Origin: Microcella sp.
Lineage (GTDB): Bacteria; Actinomycetota; Actinomycetes; Actinomycetales; Microbacteriaceae
Direction of reading: 5' to 3'
Assembly (NCBI GenBank): GCA_030158585.1
Contig: JAOASR010000084.1
Coordinates: 1-48,389 of the forward strand
Length of the DNA stretch: 48,389 bases
This document shows positions 17,806 to 27,089 of this stretch, piece after piece (positions within the stretch are counted from its first letter, which is position 1; each line of letters opens with the position of its first letter). The translations under genes and the position numbers were made by a program. The notes under the pieces were generated by a model. That model was given only the letters and a program-made list of their open reading frames with translations. It made no database searches and had not been told where the DNA came from.

Positions 17806-18663
17806 ATGACGGATGCTGGAGACGAGACGCACGTGACCGATCAGGCCGAACTGCCCACCCCGACAACCCGGGCAACCGATGCTCTCTCGATCTCGGTGGT
17901 GATCCCCGTGCGCGACGACGCGCAGTACCTCGAGCGCTGCCTGCGCGCCCTCGCCGACCAGACCGTGCAGCCGGTCGAGGTGATCGTCGTCGACAACGGC
18001 AGCTCTGACGGCAGCGGCGACGTCGCGCGGCGGTTCGGGGCCCGCGTCGTCGAGCAGCACGAGGTGGGCATCCCGATCGCGAGTGCGACCGGCTACGACG
18101 CCGCGACCGGTGACGTGATCGCGCGACTCGACTCCGACAGTCGGCCCGGGCCGGAGTGGCTCGCCACGGTGCAGAGGCTGCTCACCGAGCATCCGACCGC
18201 CGACGCGATCACCGGCAGCGGACTGCTGGTGACCGACGACGACCGGCCCCAGCCCGTGCGGTCGAAGCTCTACCTCGGGCCGTACTTCGCGCTCGTTCGC
18301 GCCGCCCTCGGCAACCGGCCGGTGTTCGGCTCGGCGATGGCGGTGCGGCGCTCGGCGTGGGCGCGCGTGAGCGGCGAGGTGTGTCGGCACGACGCGACCG
18401 TGCACGACGACATGGATCTCAGCGTGCACCTCGGGCCCGCCGCGACCGTGCACTTCGACGACGCACTGACCCTGCCGGTCTCGGCGCGCCCGCTGCAGCA
18501 TGTGCCGTCGATGATGCACCGCGGCTGGCGCGGGCTCTACACGCTCGCGCGGCACTGGCCGCGGGAGCATCCGGTCGGGCGGCACGTGCGGCGGATCCGC
18601 GCGAAGCGGTCGGCGCGGCGGCGGGCCGAGCTCGCGCGCGCCTCCCGCACGCCTCGCGACTGA
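17806..18663 (+). CDS. Glycosyltransferase family 2
   Basis: ISVVIPVRDDAQYLERCLRALADQTVQPVEVIVVDNGSSDGS; alternative GTG start at 17833. Confidence 0.88.
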   Translation: MTDAGDETHVTDQAELPTPTTRATDALSISVVIPVRDDAQYLERCLRALADQTVQPVEVIVVDNGSSDGSGDVARRFGARVVEQHEVGIPIASATGYDAATGDVIARLDSDSRPGPEWLATVQRLLTEHPTADAITGSGLLVTDDDRPQPVRSKLYLGPYFALVRAALGNRPVFGSAMAVRRSAWARVSGEVCRHDATVHDDMDLSVHLGPAATVHFDDALTLPVSARPLQHVPSMMHRGWRGLYTLARHWPREHPVGRHVRRIRAKRSARRRAELARASRTPRD

Positions 18664-18696
18664 CAGGCGGCGGGCGGGCCGGCAGCGCCGGCAGGC

Positions 18697-19983
18697 CTAG
18701 TCGAGCAGGTCGTGCCGCGTGATGATCGCGTCGCGGCCCGGACCGACGCCGATCGCCGAGATGCGCGCGCCGCTCATCGCCTCGATCGCGAGCACGTACT
18801 CCTGCGCGGTCTTCGGCAACTCGTCGAAGGTGCGCGCCCCCGAGGTGTCCTCCGACCAGCCGGGGAACTCCTCGTAGATCGGCACGGCGTGGTGGAAGTC
18901 GGTCTGCGACACCGGCACCTCGTCAACGCGCACGCCGTCGACGTCGTAGGCGACACAGACGGGGATGCGCTCGAGGCCGGTGAGCACGTCGAGCTTCGTC
19001 ATGACGTAGTCGGTGACGCCGTTGATGCGCGCCGAGTAGCGGGCGATCGGGGCGTCGTACCAGCCGCAGCGGCGCGGGCGGCCCGTCGTCGTGCCGAACT
19101 CGTGGCCGTGGGCGCGCAGGAACTCGCCCGACTCGTCGAACAGCTCGGTCGGGAACGGGCCCGAGCCGACGCGCGTCGTGTACGCCTTGACGATGCCGAT
19201 GACGCGGTCAATGCGGTTGGGCGCAATGCCCGACCCGGTCGCGGCGCCGCCGGAGGTCGCGCTCGACGAGGTGACGAACGGGTAGGTGCCGTGGTCGACG
19301 TCGAGCATGGTCGCCTGGCCGCCCTCGAAGAGCACGGTCTCGCCGCGCTCGAGCGCCTGATGCAGCTCGAGGGCCGTGTCGACGACCATCGGGCGCAGGC
19401 GCTCGGCGTACGACAGCAGCTCGCTCACGATCTCGTCGACCGTGATCGCGCGGCGGTTGTAGACCTTCACGAGCAGGTGGTTCTTCTGGTCGAGCGCGCC
19501 CTCGACCTTCTGGCGCAGGATGTTCTCGTCGAACAGATCCTGCATGCGGATGCCCACGCGGTTGATCTTGTCGGCGTACGTCGGGCCAATGCCGCGACCG
19601 GTCGTGCCGATCTGGCGCTTGCCGAGGAAGCGCTCGGTGACTTTGTCGAGCGTGCGGTGGTAATGCGTGATGACGTGAGCGTTGGCGCTGATGCGCAGCT
19701 TCGAGACGTCGACGCCGCGAGCCGTCAGCGCGTCGAGCTCTTCGAAGAGCACCTCGATGTCGATGACGACACCGTTCGAGATGACGGGCGTCACGCCGGG
19801 GGTCAGAATGCCGCTCGGGAGCAGGTGCAGCGCGTACTTCTCGTCGCCGATCACGACCGTGTGGCCGGCGTTGTTGCCGCCGTTGAACTTCACGACGTAG
19901 TCGATGCGGCCGGCGAGCAGGTCGGTCGCCTTGCCCTTGCCCTCGTCGCCCCACTGGGCACCGATGATGACGGCGGCTGGCAT
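18697..19983 (-). CDS. purA: Adenylosuccinate synthetase
   Basis: [44 protein letters not shown]; full-length. Confidence 0.97.
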   Translation of the reverse strand: MPAAVIIGAQWGDEGKGKATDLLAGRIDYVVKFNGGNNAGHTVVIGDEKYALHLLPSGILTPGVTPVISNGVVIDIEVLFEELDALTARGVDVSKLRISANAHVITHYHRTLDKVTERFLGKRQIGTTGRGIGPTYADKINRVGIRMQDLFDENILRQKVEGALDQKNHLLVKVYNRRAITVDEIVSELLSYAERLRPMVVDTALELHQALERGETVLFEGGQATMLDVDHGTYPFVTSSSATSGGAATGSGIAPNRIDRVIGIVKAYTTRVGSGPFPTELFDESGEFLRAHGHEFGTTTGRPRRCGWYDAPIARYSARINGVTDYVMTKLDVLTGLERIPVCVAYDVDGVRVDEVPVSQTDFHHAVPIYEEFPGWSEDTSGARTFDELPKTAQEYVLAIEAMSGARISAIGVGPGRDAIITRHDLLD

Positions 19984-20040
19984 AGGGGGTCCCTTCGTGG
20001 AATGGGGATTACACCCCACCTTATCGGGAGGGCGGGTCGC

Positions 20041-20667
20041 TCAGCCGAGCCACTGGCCGCGCGCGGGCGCGCGGTCGGCGTGCGCAAGGCTGCCGGGCGC
20101 GATCGCAAGGCGGGATTCGACGACGCCGAAGACGATCTCGTCGGCGGCCCGAGCATCCACGATGCCCATCGCGTGGTGCTGCACGGCCATGCCATCGGCG
20201 AGCGCCGTGAGCATGCGCGAGTCGGCGTCGACATCGGCACTGGATGCGGCTTTCGCGGCGACCGCGCGCCTGATCACGTCCGCGAGGATCCGCTCGCAAT
20301 CGCGGTGATGGCGTGTGAGCGCGGCGGCGAGCGCGGGGTTGCGCGGGGCCTCGCTCCACGCGTCGATCCAGACGAGATAGTGGTCTTCGGGCGTCGTCGA
20401 GAACCAGGCCGAGAGCGCGGCGATCGGCTCGAGGCCGCTCAGCAGCTGCTCGTCGCTCGCGAGCTCGGCCGTGACGGCGTGGTCGAAGGCGGCGGCGACG
20501 AGCTCGTCACGGCTCGAGAAGTAGTGGCGGATGAGCCCGTGCGCGATGCCGACCTCGGTCGCGACGTCGCGCAGCGTGACACTGGCGAAGCCCTTGCGCG
20601 CGACGATGCGGAGGGTCGCGCCGATGATCTGCTCGCGACGCTCCTCCGAGCTCTTGCGTTCGGCCAC
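20041..20667 (-). CDS. TetR family transcriptional regulator
   Basis: IIGATLRIVARKGFASVTLRDVATEVGIAHGLIRHYFSSRDELV HTH. Confidence 0.92.
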   Translation of the reverse strand: MAERKSSEERREQIIGATLRIVARKGFASVTLRDVATEVGIAHGLIRHYFSSRDELVAAAFDHAVTAELASDEQLLSGLEPIAALSAWFSTTPEDHYLVWIDAWSEAPRNPALAAALTRHHRDCERILADVIRRAVAAKAASSADVDADSRMLTALADGMAVQHHAMGIVDARAADEIVFGVVESRLAIAPGSLAHADRAPARGQWLG

Positions 20668-20687
20668 GCGTCGAGCATAGGCGCTCG

Positions 20688-20734
20688 TTGTCCGGCTGGA
20701 TAAGGGGTGGTACTCTTGTTGTCCAGTTGGACAA
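20688..20734. promoter_or_regulatory. Divergent TetR/MFS promoter with two 16-bp operators (20688-20703, 20719-20734)
   Basis: TTGTCCGGCTGGATAA and TTGTCCAGTTGGACAA, 31 bp apart; -35 TTGTCC / -10 TACTCT with 17-bp spacing. Confidence 0.65.
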
Positions 20735-20750
20735 TATCGGAGAAGGAAGA

Positions 20751-22151
20751 ATGACGATCATGCAGCGGCCCACGACCGGAGCGACCGAGGCGTACGACGC
20801 CGGCGACGCGCGCCGGGCGCGCCTGCTCGTGCCGAGCGTCGTCGCGGCCATGGTGCTGCTGTCGTCGGCGTCGTTCGTGATCTTCCCGCTCATCCCCTCA
20901 CTGCAGGGATCGCTCGGCGTGAGCACGGCCGAGGTCGGCTACCTCGCCGCCGCCGGCTTCGCCGCGGCCCTCATCGCTGAGCTGCTCGTCGCGCCTGCGG
21001 CCGACCGCGGGCACGCGCGCCTCATGGCCGTGATCGGCGTACTCATGGTCGCCGGATCGCTCGGGCTCAGCGCCGCGGCGACCGAGGGATGGCAGCTCAT
21101 CGCCGGGCGCGCGGTCGGCGGCTTCGGCTTCGGCATCTTCGTCATCGCCGCGAGCGCCCTCATCGTGCGCTTTGACCACGCCCGCAGCGGCGAGCTGCTC
21201 GGCCGCCTCGGCGCCGCCGAGCTCGCCGGCATCGCCGTCGGGCCGCTCGGCTCGGGCCTCGCGCTGTCGTTCGCCGGGCCGTCGGCGATCCTCGCCGTCG
21301 CGGCCGTCGTCGTGCTCGTCGCCCTCGTGCCGGTTCTCGTGGGATTCAGGGAGGCGTCAGCCTCGGCGACGCGAGGCGGCGGGCGCGACGGCCGCGGGCA
21401 TCCGCGCACCGAAAGCGGAGCCGACGGCGACGCGACCGGCGCACCCGGCGACCGCTCGCTCGGCGACGACCCGCACCCGCGCACCGGCGGCATCGCCGCG
21501 GGCGTGCTCGGCTTCGACGGCACCGATGCGGACCGCTCGCTGCGGTTCGGGTCGAGTGCTCCGAAGACGAGTCTTGACCTGCTGCGCAGCCCGCGCATCG
21601 TCGGCATCGTGCTGCTCTACGCCGCCGTCATGGTGCCGACCGGAGCTTACGACGGCGTCTGGCCGCGCTTCATGGCCGACATCGGCGCCGACCCCGTGCT
21701 CACGGCGCTCAGCTACGCGCTCTTCGCCGTGCCGTACGTGCTCGTCGCCGGGTGGGCGGGGCGCCTCGCCGACCGCCGCGGAGGAGTGTCGGCCTACGCG
21801 CGCGGCATGCTCATCCTGCTGCCGATCGTCACGCTCTACGGCTTCGTCGGCAACCCGTTCATCGCGACGGGTATGGGCTTCGTCGAGTCGACGGGGCAGG
21901 CGCTCGCGTTCATCGGCGCGGCCGCGGCCATGGCGCACGGCGTCGATCCGGCCCGCGCGGGGTCGGCGCAGGGTCTGCTGCGCGGCATCGGACTCGCGGC
22001 CGCGACCGTCGCCGCCGCCGTCTCGGGCCTCGCGTACGAGCTCGGCGGAGCGCTGCTGCTCTTCGGCGGCACCGCCGTGGCCGTGGCGGTCATCGCCGCG
22101 GTCGGGCTGCTGCTCGCGCGCTCGCGCCGCGGCCGCGCGCCCTCGCGCTGA
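20751..22151 (+). CDS. MFS transporter
   Basis: 12-TM-type hydrophobicity; LVAPAADRGHARLMAVIGVLM; divergent from TetR gene. Confidence 0.88.
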   Translation: MTIMQRPTTGATEAYDAGDARRARLLVPSVVAAMVLLSSASFVIFPLIPSLQGSLGVSTAEVGYLAAAGFAAALIAELLVAPAADRGHARLMAVIGVLMVAGSLGLSAAATEGWQLIAGRAVGGFGFGIFVIAASALIVRFDHARSGELLGRLGAAELAGIAVGPLGSGLALSFAGPSAILAVAAVVVLVALVPVLVGFREASASATRGGGRDGRGHPRTESGADGDATGAPGDRSLGDDPHPRTGGIAAGVLGFDGTDADRSLRFGSSAPKTSLDLLRSPRIVGIVLLYAAVMVPTGAYDGVWPRFMADIGADPVLTALSYALFAVPYVLVAGWAGRLADRRGGVSAYARGMLILLPIVTLYGFVGNPFIATGMGFVESTGQALAFIGAAAAMAHGVDPARAGSAQGLLRGIGLAAATVAAAVSGLAYELGGALLLFGGTAVAVAVIAAVGLLLARSRRGRAPSR

Positions 22152-22214
22152 GTCGCGACCAGCGGCCTTGCGCGCTCGCGCACGTTGGGCGACGGTTCCG
22201 AAGCGAAGGACGCG

Positions 22215-22451
22215 GTGCGCAACTCCGGAACCTCTGCGATTGAGCCCGGCCAGCCCGTCCGGCAGCCCCGCCATTCCGGCGCAGAACTGCGTGGCAGGTG
22301 CGGAGTTCCGGAGTTACGCACGCGGGCCGTCGCCGATCGTTCGAGCGGCACCTGCCACATTCAGGAGTAGAGCAACGGACTCCGCGGGAGGCGCCTGAGA
22401 TTCCGGTCCCGCCGTCCGCACCGCCAGAGGCACTTCCTGAATGTGGCAGGT
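22215..22451. repeat. Cluster of intergenic inverted repeats
   Basis: GTGCGCAACTCCGGAA/TTCCGGAGTTACGCAC (22215-22230/22306-22321, 1 mismatch); ACCTGCCACATTCAGGA/TCCTGAATGTGGCAGGT (22350-22366/22435-22451, perfect). Confidence 0.7.
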
Positions 22452-22538
22452 TGTCGCGAGCCGGGGGTCGCCCCGAGGCGCATCGCGAGGCGGCGGATGC
22501 TCGGCGCACGCTCGGCGGTGGTGAGCAGAATGGCGGGC

Positions 22539-22991
22539 ATGGGCCGACAGCGCGAGCCGCGCAGCACCGGGCGCGAGCCGCGCAGCTCTGAGGGCGAGCG
22601 CGCCGACAAGGTGTGCCGCTCGTGCGGACGCCGCATCGAGTGGCGCGCGACGTGGGCGAAGAACTGGGACGACGTGGCCTACTGCAGCGACGCCTGCCGG
22701 GCGCGGAAGGTGCGGCCGGTCGATCGCGAGCTCGAGGAGAGCATCCGCCGCCTGCTCGGTGAGCGCGCCGCGACCGCGACGATCTGCCCATCGGAAGCCG
22801 CGCGCGCCGTCGCCGCGCAGCAGAGCGCCGCGAGCGAAGCGGCCGATGACGCCTGGCGCGCGCTCATGGAGCCGGCCCGGCGCGCAGCCCGCCGCCTCGT
22901 TGCCGCTGGCGAGGTCGAGATCACGCAGGGCGGGCGTGTGGTCGACCCGTCGACCGCGAAGGGCCCGATCCGGATCCGCCGCGCGCGCTGA
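22539..22991 (+). CDS. DUF2256/DUF3253-type protein with zinc-ribbon-like N-terminus
   Basis: KVCRSCGRRIEWRATWAKNWDDVAYCSDACRARK then LEESIRRLLGERAATATICPSEAARAV. Confidence 0.85.
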   Translation: MGRQREPRSTGREPRSSEGERADKVCRSCGRRIEWRATWAKNWDDVAYCSDACRARKVRPVDRELEESIRRLLGERAATATICPSEAARAVAAQQSAASEAADDAWRALMEPARRAARRLVAAGEVEITQGGRVVDPSTAKGPIRIRRAR

Positions 22992-23007
22992 CGGCGCCGC
23001 AGGTGGG

Positions 23008-23106
23008 TTACGAGACGGCGACGTTGCCGAGCATCCCCGCCTGATACAGCAGCACGAAGGCCACGATGAGCAGCACCACGACGCCGACGAGCACGAGCGC
23101 GCGCAC
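23008..23106 (-). CDS. Small membrane protein, 32 aa
   Basis: GTG start at 23106, VRALVLVGVVVLLIVAFVLLYQAGMLGNVAVS*; directly downstream of 23113-23481; absent from ORF track. Confidence 0.5.
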   Translation of the reverse strand: MRALVLVGVVVLLIVAFVLLYQAGMLGNVAVS

Positions 23107-23112
23107 CGAGGC

Positions 23113-23481
23113 CTACCGAATGCGGGTCTGCTGGTGCGCCGCGACCCGCCAGCGTCCTTCGACGTAGCAGTAGGTGGTCGACATGCGGCGCTCGAAGACC
23201 TGCTCGCCGCGGCGCGCGACGACGCGATAGACCAGAACGGCGGCCCGCTCTCCGAGGCGCACGATGCGGTGCTCGCTCATCGTGTACGACTCCCACGTCT
23301 GGCCCTCGAGGGCGACGATCGCGGCATCGCGCTCGATGATGCCGTCTTCGACGATGAGCACGCCGTCGGGGGTCATCGCGTGATGGTAGAAGGTGCCGCC
23401 GTCGCCTCGGCAGACCGCATCCCACCCCTCGTGCTCCTGGTGGATGAGCTGAGCGGGCAGATCGTCAGTGATCGCGGTCAT
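23113..23481 (-). CDS. NTF2-like / DUF4440-type protein
   Basis: AQLIHQEHEGWDAVCRGDGGTFYHHAMTPDGVLIVEDG...YCYVEGRWRVAAHQQT. Confidence 0.75.
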   Translation of the reverse strand: MTAITDDLPAQLIHQEHEGWDAVCRGDGGTFYHHAMTPDGVLIVEDGIIERDAAIVALEGQTWESYTMSEHRIVRLGERAAVLVYRVVARRGEQVFERRMSTTYCYVEGRWRVAAHQQTRIR

Positions 23482-23490
23482 GCCGACAGG

Positions 23491-24126
23491 CTACGACGAA
23501 GCGGGAGCGTGCACGCGCACCCACTCGTGCATGACGACCGCCGCGGCGGCGCTCGCGTTGATCGACCGCGTCGACCCGAACTGGCGGATCTCGACGACCC
23601 GGTCGGCGGCGGCGAGCGCCTCCTCCGAGAGGCCCGGTCCCTCCTGCCCGAACAGCAGGATGCACTCGCGGGGCAGGGGCGCAGCATCCACCGGCACCGA
23701 CCCGGCCACGTTGTCGACCGCGACGATCGGCAGCGAGGATGCCCGGGCGAACGCCACGAGGTCGGCGATCGTCTCGTGGTGGGTCACGTGCTGGTAGCGG
23801 TCGGTGACCATGGCGCCGCGCTTGTTCCAGCGTCGGCGGCCGACGATGTGCACCTCGGCGGCGAGGAACGCGTTGGCGCTGCGCACGATCGAGCCGATGT
23901 TCATGTCGTGCTGCCAGTTCTCGATCGCGACGTGGAAGGGATGCCGCTGGGCGTCGAGGTCGGCGACGATCGCCGCCATGCTCCAGTAGCGGTAGCGGTC
24001 GATGACGTTGCGGGTGTCGCCAGCGGCGAGCAGCTCGCGGTCGAACTCGGGGCCGCCGGGCCACGGCTCGGGGTGCGGACCGACGCCGTGCGTCGTGCGC
24101 TCGGGGTGCGGCTCGGGGTCGGTCAC
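23491..24126 (-). CDS. TrmH/SpoU family RNA methyltransferase
   Basis: NIGSIVRSANAFLAAEVHIVG; LLFGQEGPGLSEEAL; IRQFGSTRSINASAAAAVVMHEW. Confidence 0.9.
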   Translation of the reverse strand: MTDPEPHPERTTHGVGPHPEPWPGGPEFDRELLAAGDTRNVIDRYRYWSMAAIVADLDAQRHPFHVAIENWQHDMNIGSIVRSANAFLAAEVHIVGRRRWNKRGAMVTDRYQHVTHHETIADLVAFARASSLPIVAVDNVAGSVPVDAAPLPRECILLFGQEGPGLSEEALAAADRVVEIRQFGSTRSINASAAAAVVMHEWVRVHAPASS

Positions 24127-24191
24127 GGCTCCAGGCTAGAGCGGTGCGAGCCGCGCGCTCGACCGGCCGCCGCGGCTGTTAACCTCGGCCC

Positions 24192-25112
24192 ATGACGCCT
24201 GAGCCCGCCCCGCTCTGGCTCCCCGACTCCGCCGACCTGCTCATCCACGCCGACAACCTCAGTGCGATGCAGCGGATGCCCGACGCGAGCATGCGCATGG
24301 TCTACCTCGACCCGCCGTTCAACACGGGCCGCGCGCAGCTGCGCCGCACGACGAGCCACAGTCGAGCATCCGCCGCCCCGGCGGAGCCGGCCGCCGACGG
24401 AGCCGCCGCCAGCGCCCCCAGTGCCCCGACCCCCACCGCCTGGCAGGGCTTCGGCGGCGAGAACTACGTGCGCACCGTCGAGGCGCTCACCTCCTACGAC
24501 GACCGCTTCGCCGACTACTGGGCCTTCCTCGCCCCGCGATTGCAGGAGGCCCACCGCCTGCTCGACGACCGCGGCACCCTCTACCTGCACCTCGACTACC
24601 GCGAGGCGCACTACGCGAAGGTCGCGCTCGATGCGCTTTTCGGCCGCGACCACTTCCTCAACGAGATCATCTGGGCCTACGACTACGGGGCGAAGAGCCG
24701 CAGCCGGTGGCCGACGAAGCACGACACGATCCTCGTCTACGTGAAAGACCCCGACCGGTACCACTTCGACTCGACCGAGGTCGATCGCGAGCCGTACATG
24801 GCCCCGGGGCTCGTGACGCCCGAGAAGGCGGCGCGCGGCAAGCTCCCGACCGACGTCTGGTGGCACACGATCGTCGGCACGACGAGCCGCGAGAAGACCG
24901 GCTACCCCACGCAGAAGCCCGTCGGCATTCTGCGTCGCATGATCCAGGCCTCGACGGCCCCGGGCGACTGGGTTCTCGACCCCTTCGCCGGCAGCGGCAC
25001 GACGGCCGCGGCCGCGCGCGCCCTCGGGCGCCCCAGCGTGAGCATCGATGCCAGCGAGGATGCCGTGGCCGTGATCGAGCGCCGCCTCGCGCTCACTGCG
25101 CTTCGCCTCTGA
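24192..25112 (+). CDS. Site-specific DNA-methyltransferase (adenine-N6/cytosine-N4 type, beta-like motif order)
   Basis: Motif IV DPPFNTG N-terminal, TQKPVGILRRMIQASTAPGDWVLDPFAGSGTT motif I C-terminal. Confidence 0.9.
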   Translation: MTPEPAPLWLPDSADLLIHADNLSAMQRMPDASMRMVYLDPPFNTGRAQLRRTTSHSRASAAPAEPAADGAAASAPSAPTPTAWQGFGGENYVRTVEALTSYDDRFADYWAFLAPRLQEAHRLLDDRGTLYLHLDYREAHYAKVALDALFGRDHFLNEIIWAYDYGAKSRSRWPTKHDTILVYVKDPDRYHFDSTEVDREPYMAPGLVTPEKAARGKLPTDVWWHTIVGTTSREKTGYPTQKPVGILRRMIQASTAPGDWVLDPFAGSGTTAAAARALGRPSVSIDASEDAVAVIERRLALTALRL

Positions 25113-25157
25113 ATCCCGCCCCGGGCATCCCGAGAGCCCCTCGATAGGCTTTATGGC

Positions 25158-25955
25158 ATGCGAGACCGCCGAGAGATCGAATGCTGGCTCACCGACATGG
25201 ACGGCGTGCTCGTCCATGAGAACACCGCACTGCCGGGGGCCGCGGCCCTCATCCAGCAGTGGCGCGACGCGGGAACGCCGTTCCTCGTGCTGACGAACAA
25301 CTCGATCTTCACGCCGCGCGACCTGGCCGCGCGTCTGCGCGCGAGCGGCATCGACGTGCCCGAAGAGGCGATCTGGACGAGCGCCCTCGCCACCGCCGAC
25401 TTCTGCGCCAGCCAAATGCCCGGCGGCAGCGCCTTCGTCATCGGCGAGGCGGGCCTCACGACGGCCCTGCACGAGGCGGGCTTCATCATGACCGAGACGA
25501 ACCCCGACTACGTCGTCGTCGGCGAGACCCGCAACTACTCGTTCGAGGCGATCACGAAGGCCATCAGGCTCATCAACAACGGTGCGCGCTTCATCGCGAC
25601 GAACCCCGACGCGACCGGCCCGAGCGCCGACGGCGTGCTGCCCGCGACGGGCGCGATCTCGGCGCTCATCACGAAGGCGACCGGGCGCCAGCCCTATGTG
25701 GTCGGCAAGCCCAACCCGATGATGTTCCGCTCCGCGATGAACCGCATCGGCGCGCACAGCGAGAACACCGCCATGATCGGCGACCGCATGGACACCGACG
25801 TGATCGCCGGCATCGAGGCCGGGCTCTTCACGATCCTCGTCATGACGGGCATCGCCGACGAGCGCGAAATCGCGCGGTACCCGTTCCGGCCGACGGAGAT
25901 CCTCGCAGGGGTGCACGAGCTCGTGAACGCCGAGCCGATCGAGGCCGAGCTCTAG
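25158..25955 (+). CDS. HAD-IIA family hydrolase (NagD-like)
   Basis: CWLTDMDGVLVHENTALPGA; FLVLTNNS; VGKPNPMMFRSAMNRI; MIGDRMDTDVIAGIEAG. Confidence 0.92.
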   Translation: MRDRREIECWLTDMDGVLVHENTALPGAAALIQQWRDAGTPFLVLTNNSIFTPRDLAARLRASGIDVPEEAIWTSALATADFCASQMPGGSAFVIGEAGLTTALHEAGFIMTETNPDYVVVGETRNYSFEAITKAIRLINNGARFIATNPDATGPSADGVLPATGAISALITKATGRQPYVVGKPNPMMFRSAMNRIGAHSENTAMIGDRMDTDVIAGIEAGLFTILVMTGIADEREIARYPFRPTEILAGVHELVNAEPIEAEL

Positions 25956-26026
25956 CCCTTCCGTCGCCGCCGCACGCGCCGCAGCCTCAACGCGCGGCCC
26001 GCGCCAGAGCGGGCCTCCTCGACGAA

Positions 26027-26100
26027 ATGAAGGGAGGCAGGGCTGCGCTCGCGGCGTGTCGGAAGCGACACGCCGTGTCGTCACCCGGCGCTCCCTTCAT
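26027..26100. terminator. Large palindrome with central perfect hairpin between convergent genes
   Basis: Outer ATGAAGGGAG/CTCCCTTCAT and inner CGGCGTGTCG-GAAG-CGACACGCCG (26052-26075), symmetric about the same centre. Confidence 0.65.
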
Positions 26101-26150
26101 ATGGTCGAAAGCCTCGCTCACGAAGGCTGCACGGAGGCCGCCGCGCAGCT

Positions 26151-27077
26151 CTAGCGGGTCGGCGCGACCGACCCGGTGAGCGGCTCGCCGCTCGCGCGCG
26201 TCACGAAGCAGAACCAGTCGCGCTCGCCCGCGACCCACGCCTCCTCCGAGACGGGATAGGCGGCCTGCACCTGGATGTCGGCGTAGGCGCCGGCCGTCGC
26301 CAGATCGAGAGCGGTCGCCCCTCCGCAGACGTCGTCGATCTGCTCGATGAGCGCCTGCTCTCCGGGATACGCCGCCGCCGGATCGTCGCTGATCGGCCCG
26401 CGCCAGGTCAGCTGCGCGGGGTGCGGCGCCGCGCAGTCGACGACGGTGAACTCGAGCTGCCAGGGGTCGACCCAGGGGTCGAGGCACTCCCCGCCGGCGA
26501 GCGCCGTCCACTCGCCGACGCCGGGCGCGGCAGGCGCGGTCGGCCGCGGCGGCGCGGTCGACCGCTCGGGTGTCGGCGTCGCGCTCGGCTCGGCCATCGC
26601 GCTCGGCGTCGGCTCGGCGGCGGGCCCCGCCGTCCATTGGGGGATGCGCGTGCCGAGCAGGAACAGCGCCACGAGCGCGAGCACCGCCCCGAGGGCGATC
26701 GCGACGATGACGAGGATGCCCGGCCGGCGCGACGCCTCGGCGCGCGCCCGCGCGCGGCGGCCTGCGATCGCGGGCGGAGCCTCCGCGTCGGCGGCGGTCT
26801 CGGCGGCCGCTCCCGCGGCGAGCGGACCCGCGATGAGCTCAGTGATCGAGCCCGCCGGGTCATACGGCAGAGCCGGCCCGTCGACGGCGGCGCGCACTGC
26901 CTCGGTCGGGGGTGGTGTCGGCTGGTCGACGACGGACAGCGCCTCGGTCGGCTGATCGACGACGGCGAGCGCCTCGGTCGGCACGTCTGTCGCACTCTCG
27001 CCGGCTGCGCCTCGCGGCGTTGGCTGGTCGACCGCGTCGAGCGCCTCGGTGTCGGGGCTCTCGTCGCGCTCGCTCAT
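26151..27077 (-). CDS. Septum-formation-like membrane protein with repetitive cytoplasmic N-terminus
   Basis: One TM (GILVIVAIALGAVLALVALFLLG); C-terminal Cys-containing domain GGECLDPW..VVDCAAPHPAQLTW; TEALxVVDQPT repeats. Confidence 0.65.
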   Translation of the reverse strand: MSERDESPDTEALDAVDQPTPRGAAGESATDVPTEALAVVDQPTEALSVVDQPTPPPTEAVRAAVDGPALPYDPAGSITELIAGPLAAGAAAETAADAEAPPAIAGRRARARAEASRRPGILVIVAIALGAVLALVALFLLGTRIPQWTAGPAAEPTPSAMAEPSATPTPERSTAPPRPTAPAAPGVGEWTALAGGECLDPWVDPWQLEFTVVDCAAPHPAQLTWRGPISDDPAAAYPGEQALIEQIDDVCGGATALDLATAGAYADIQVQAAYPVSEEAWVAGERDWFCFVTRASGEPLTGSVAPTR

Positions 27078-27089
27078 GGGCGGAGCGTC

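Noticed and set aside
22160-22540. Insertion sequence
   Set aside because: Inverted repeats present but no transposase ORF and no obvious target-site duplication; retained only as a repeat cluster.
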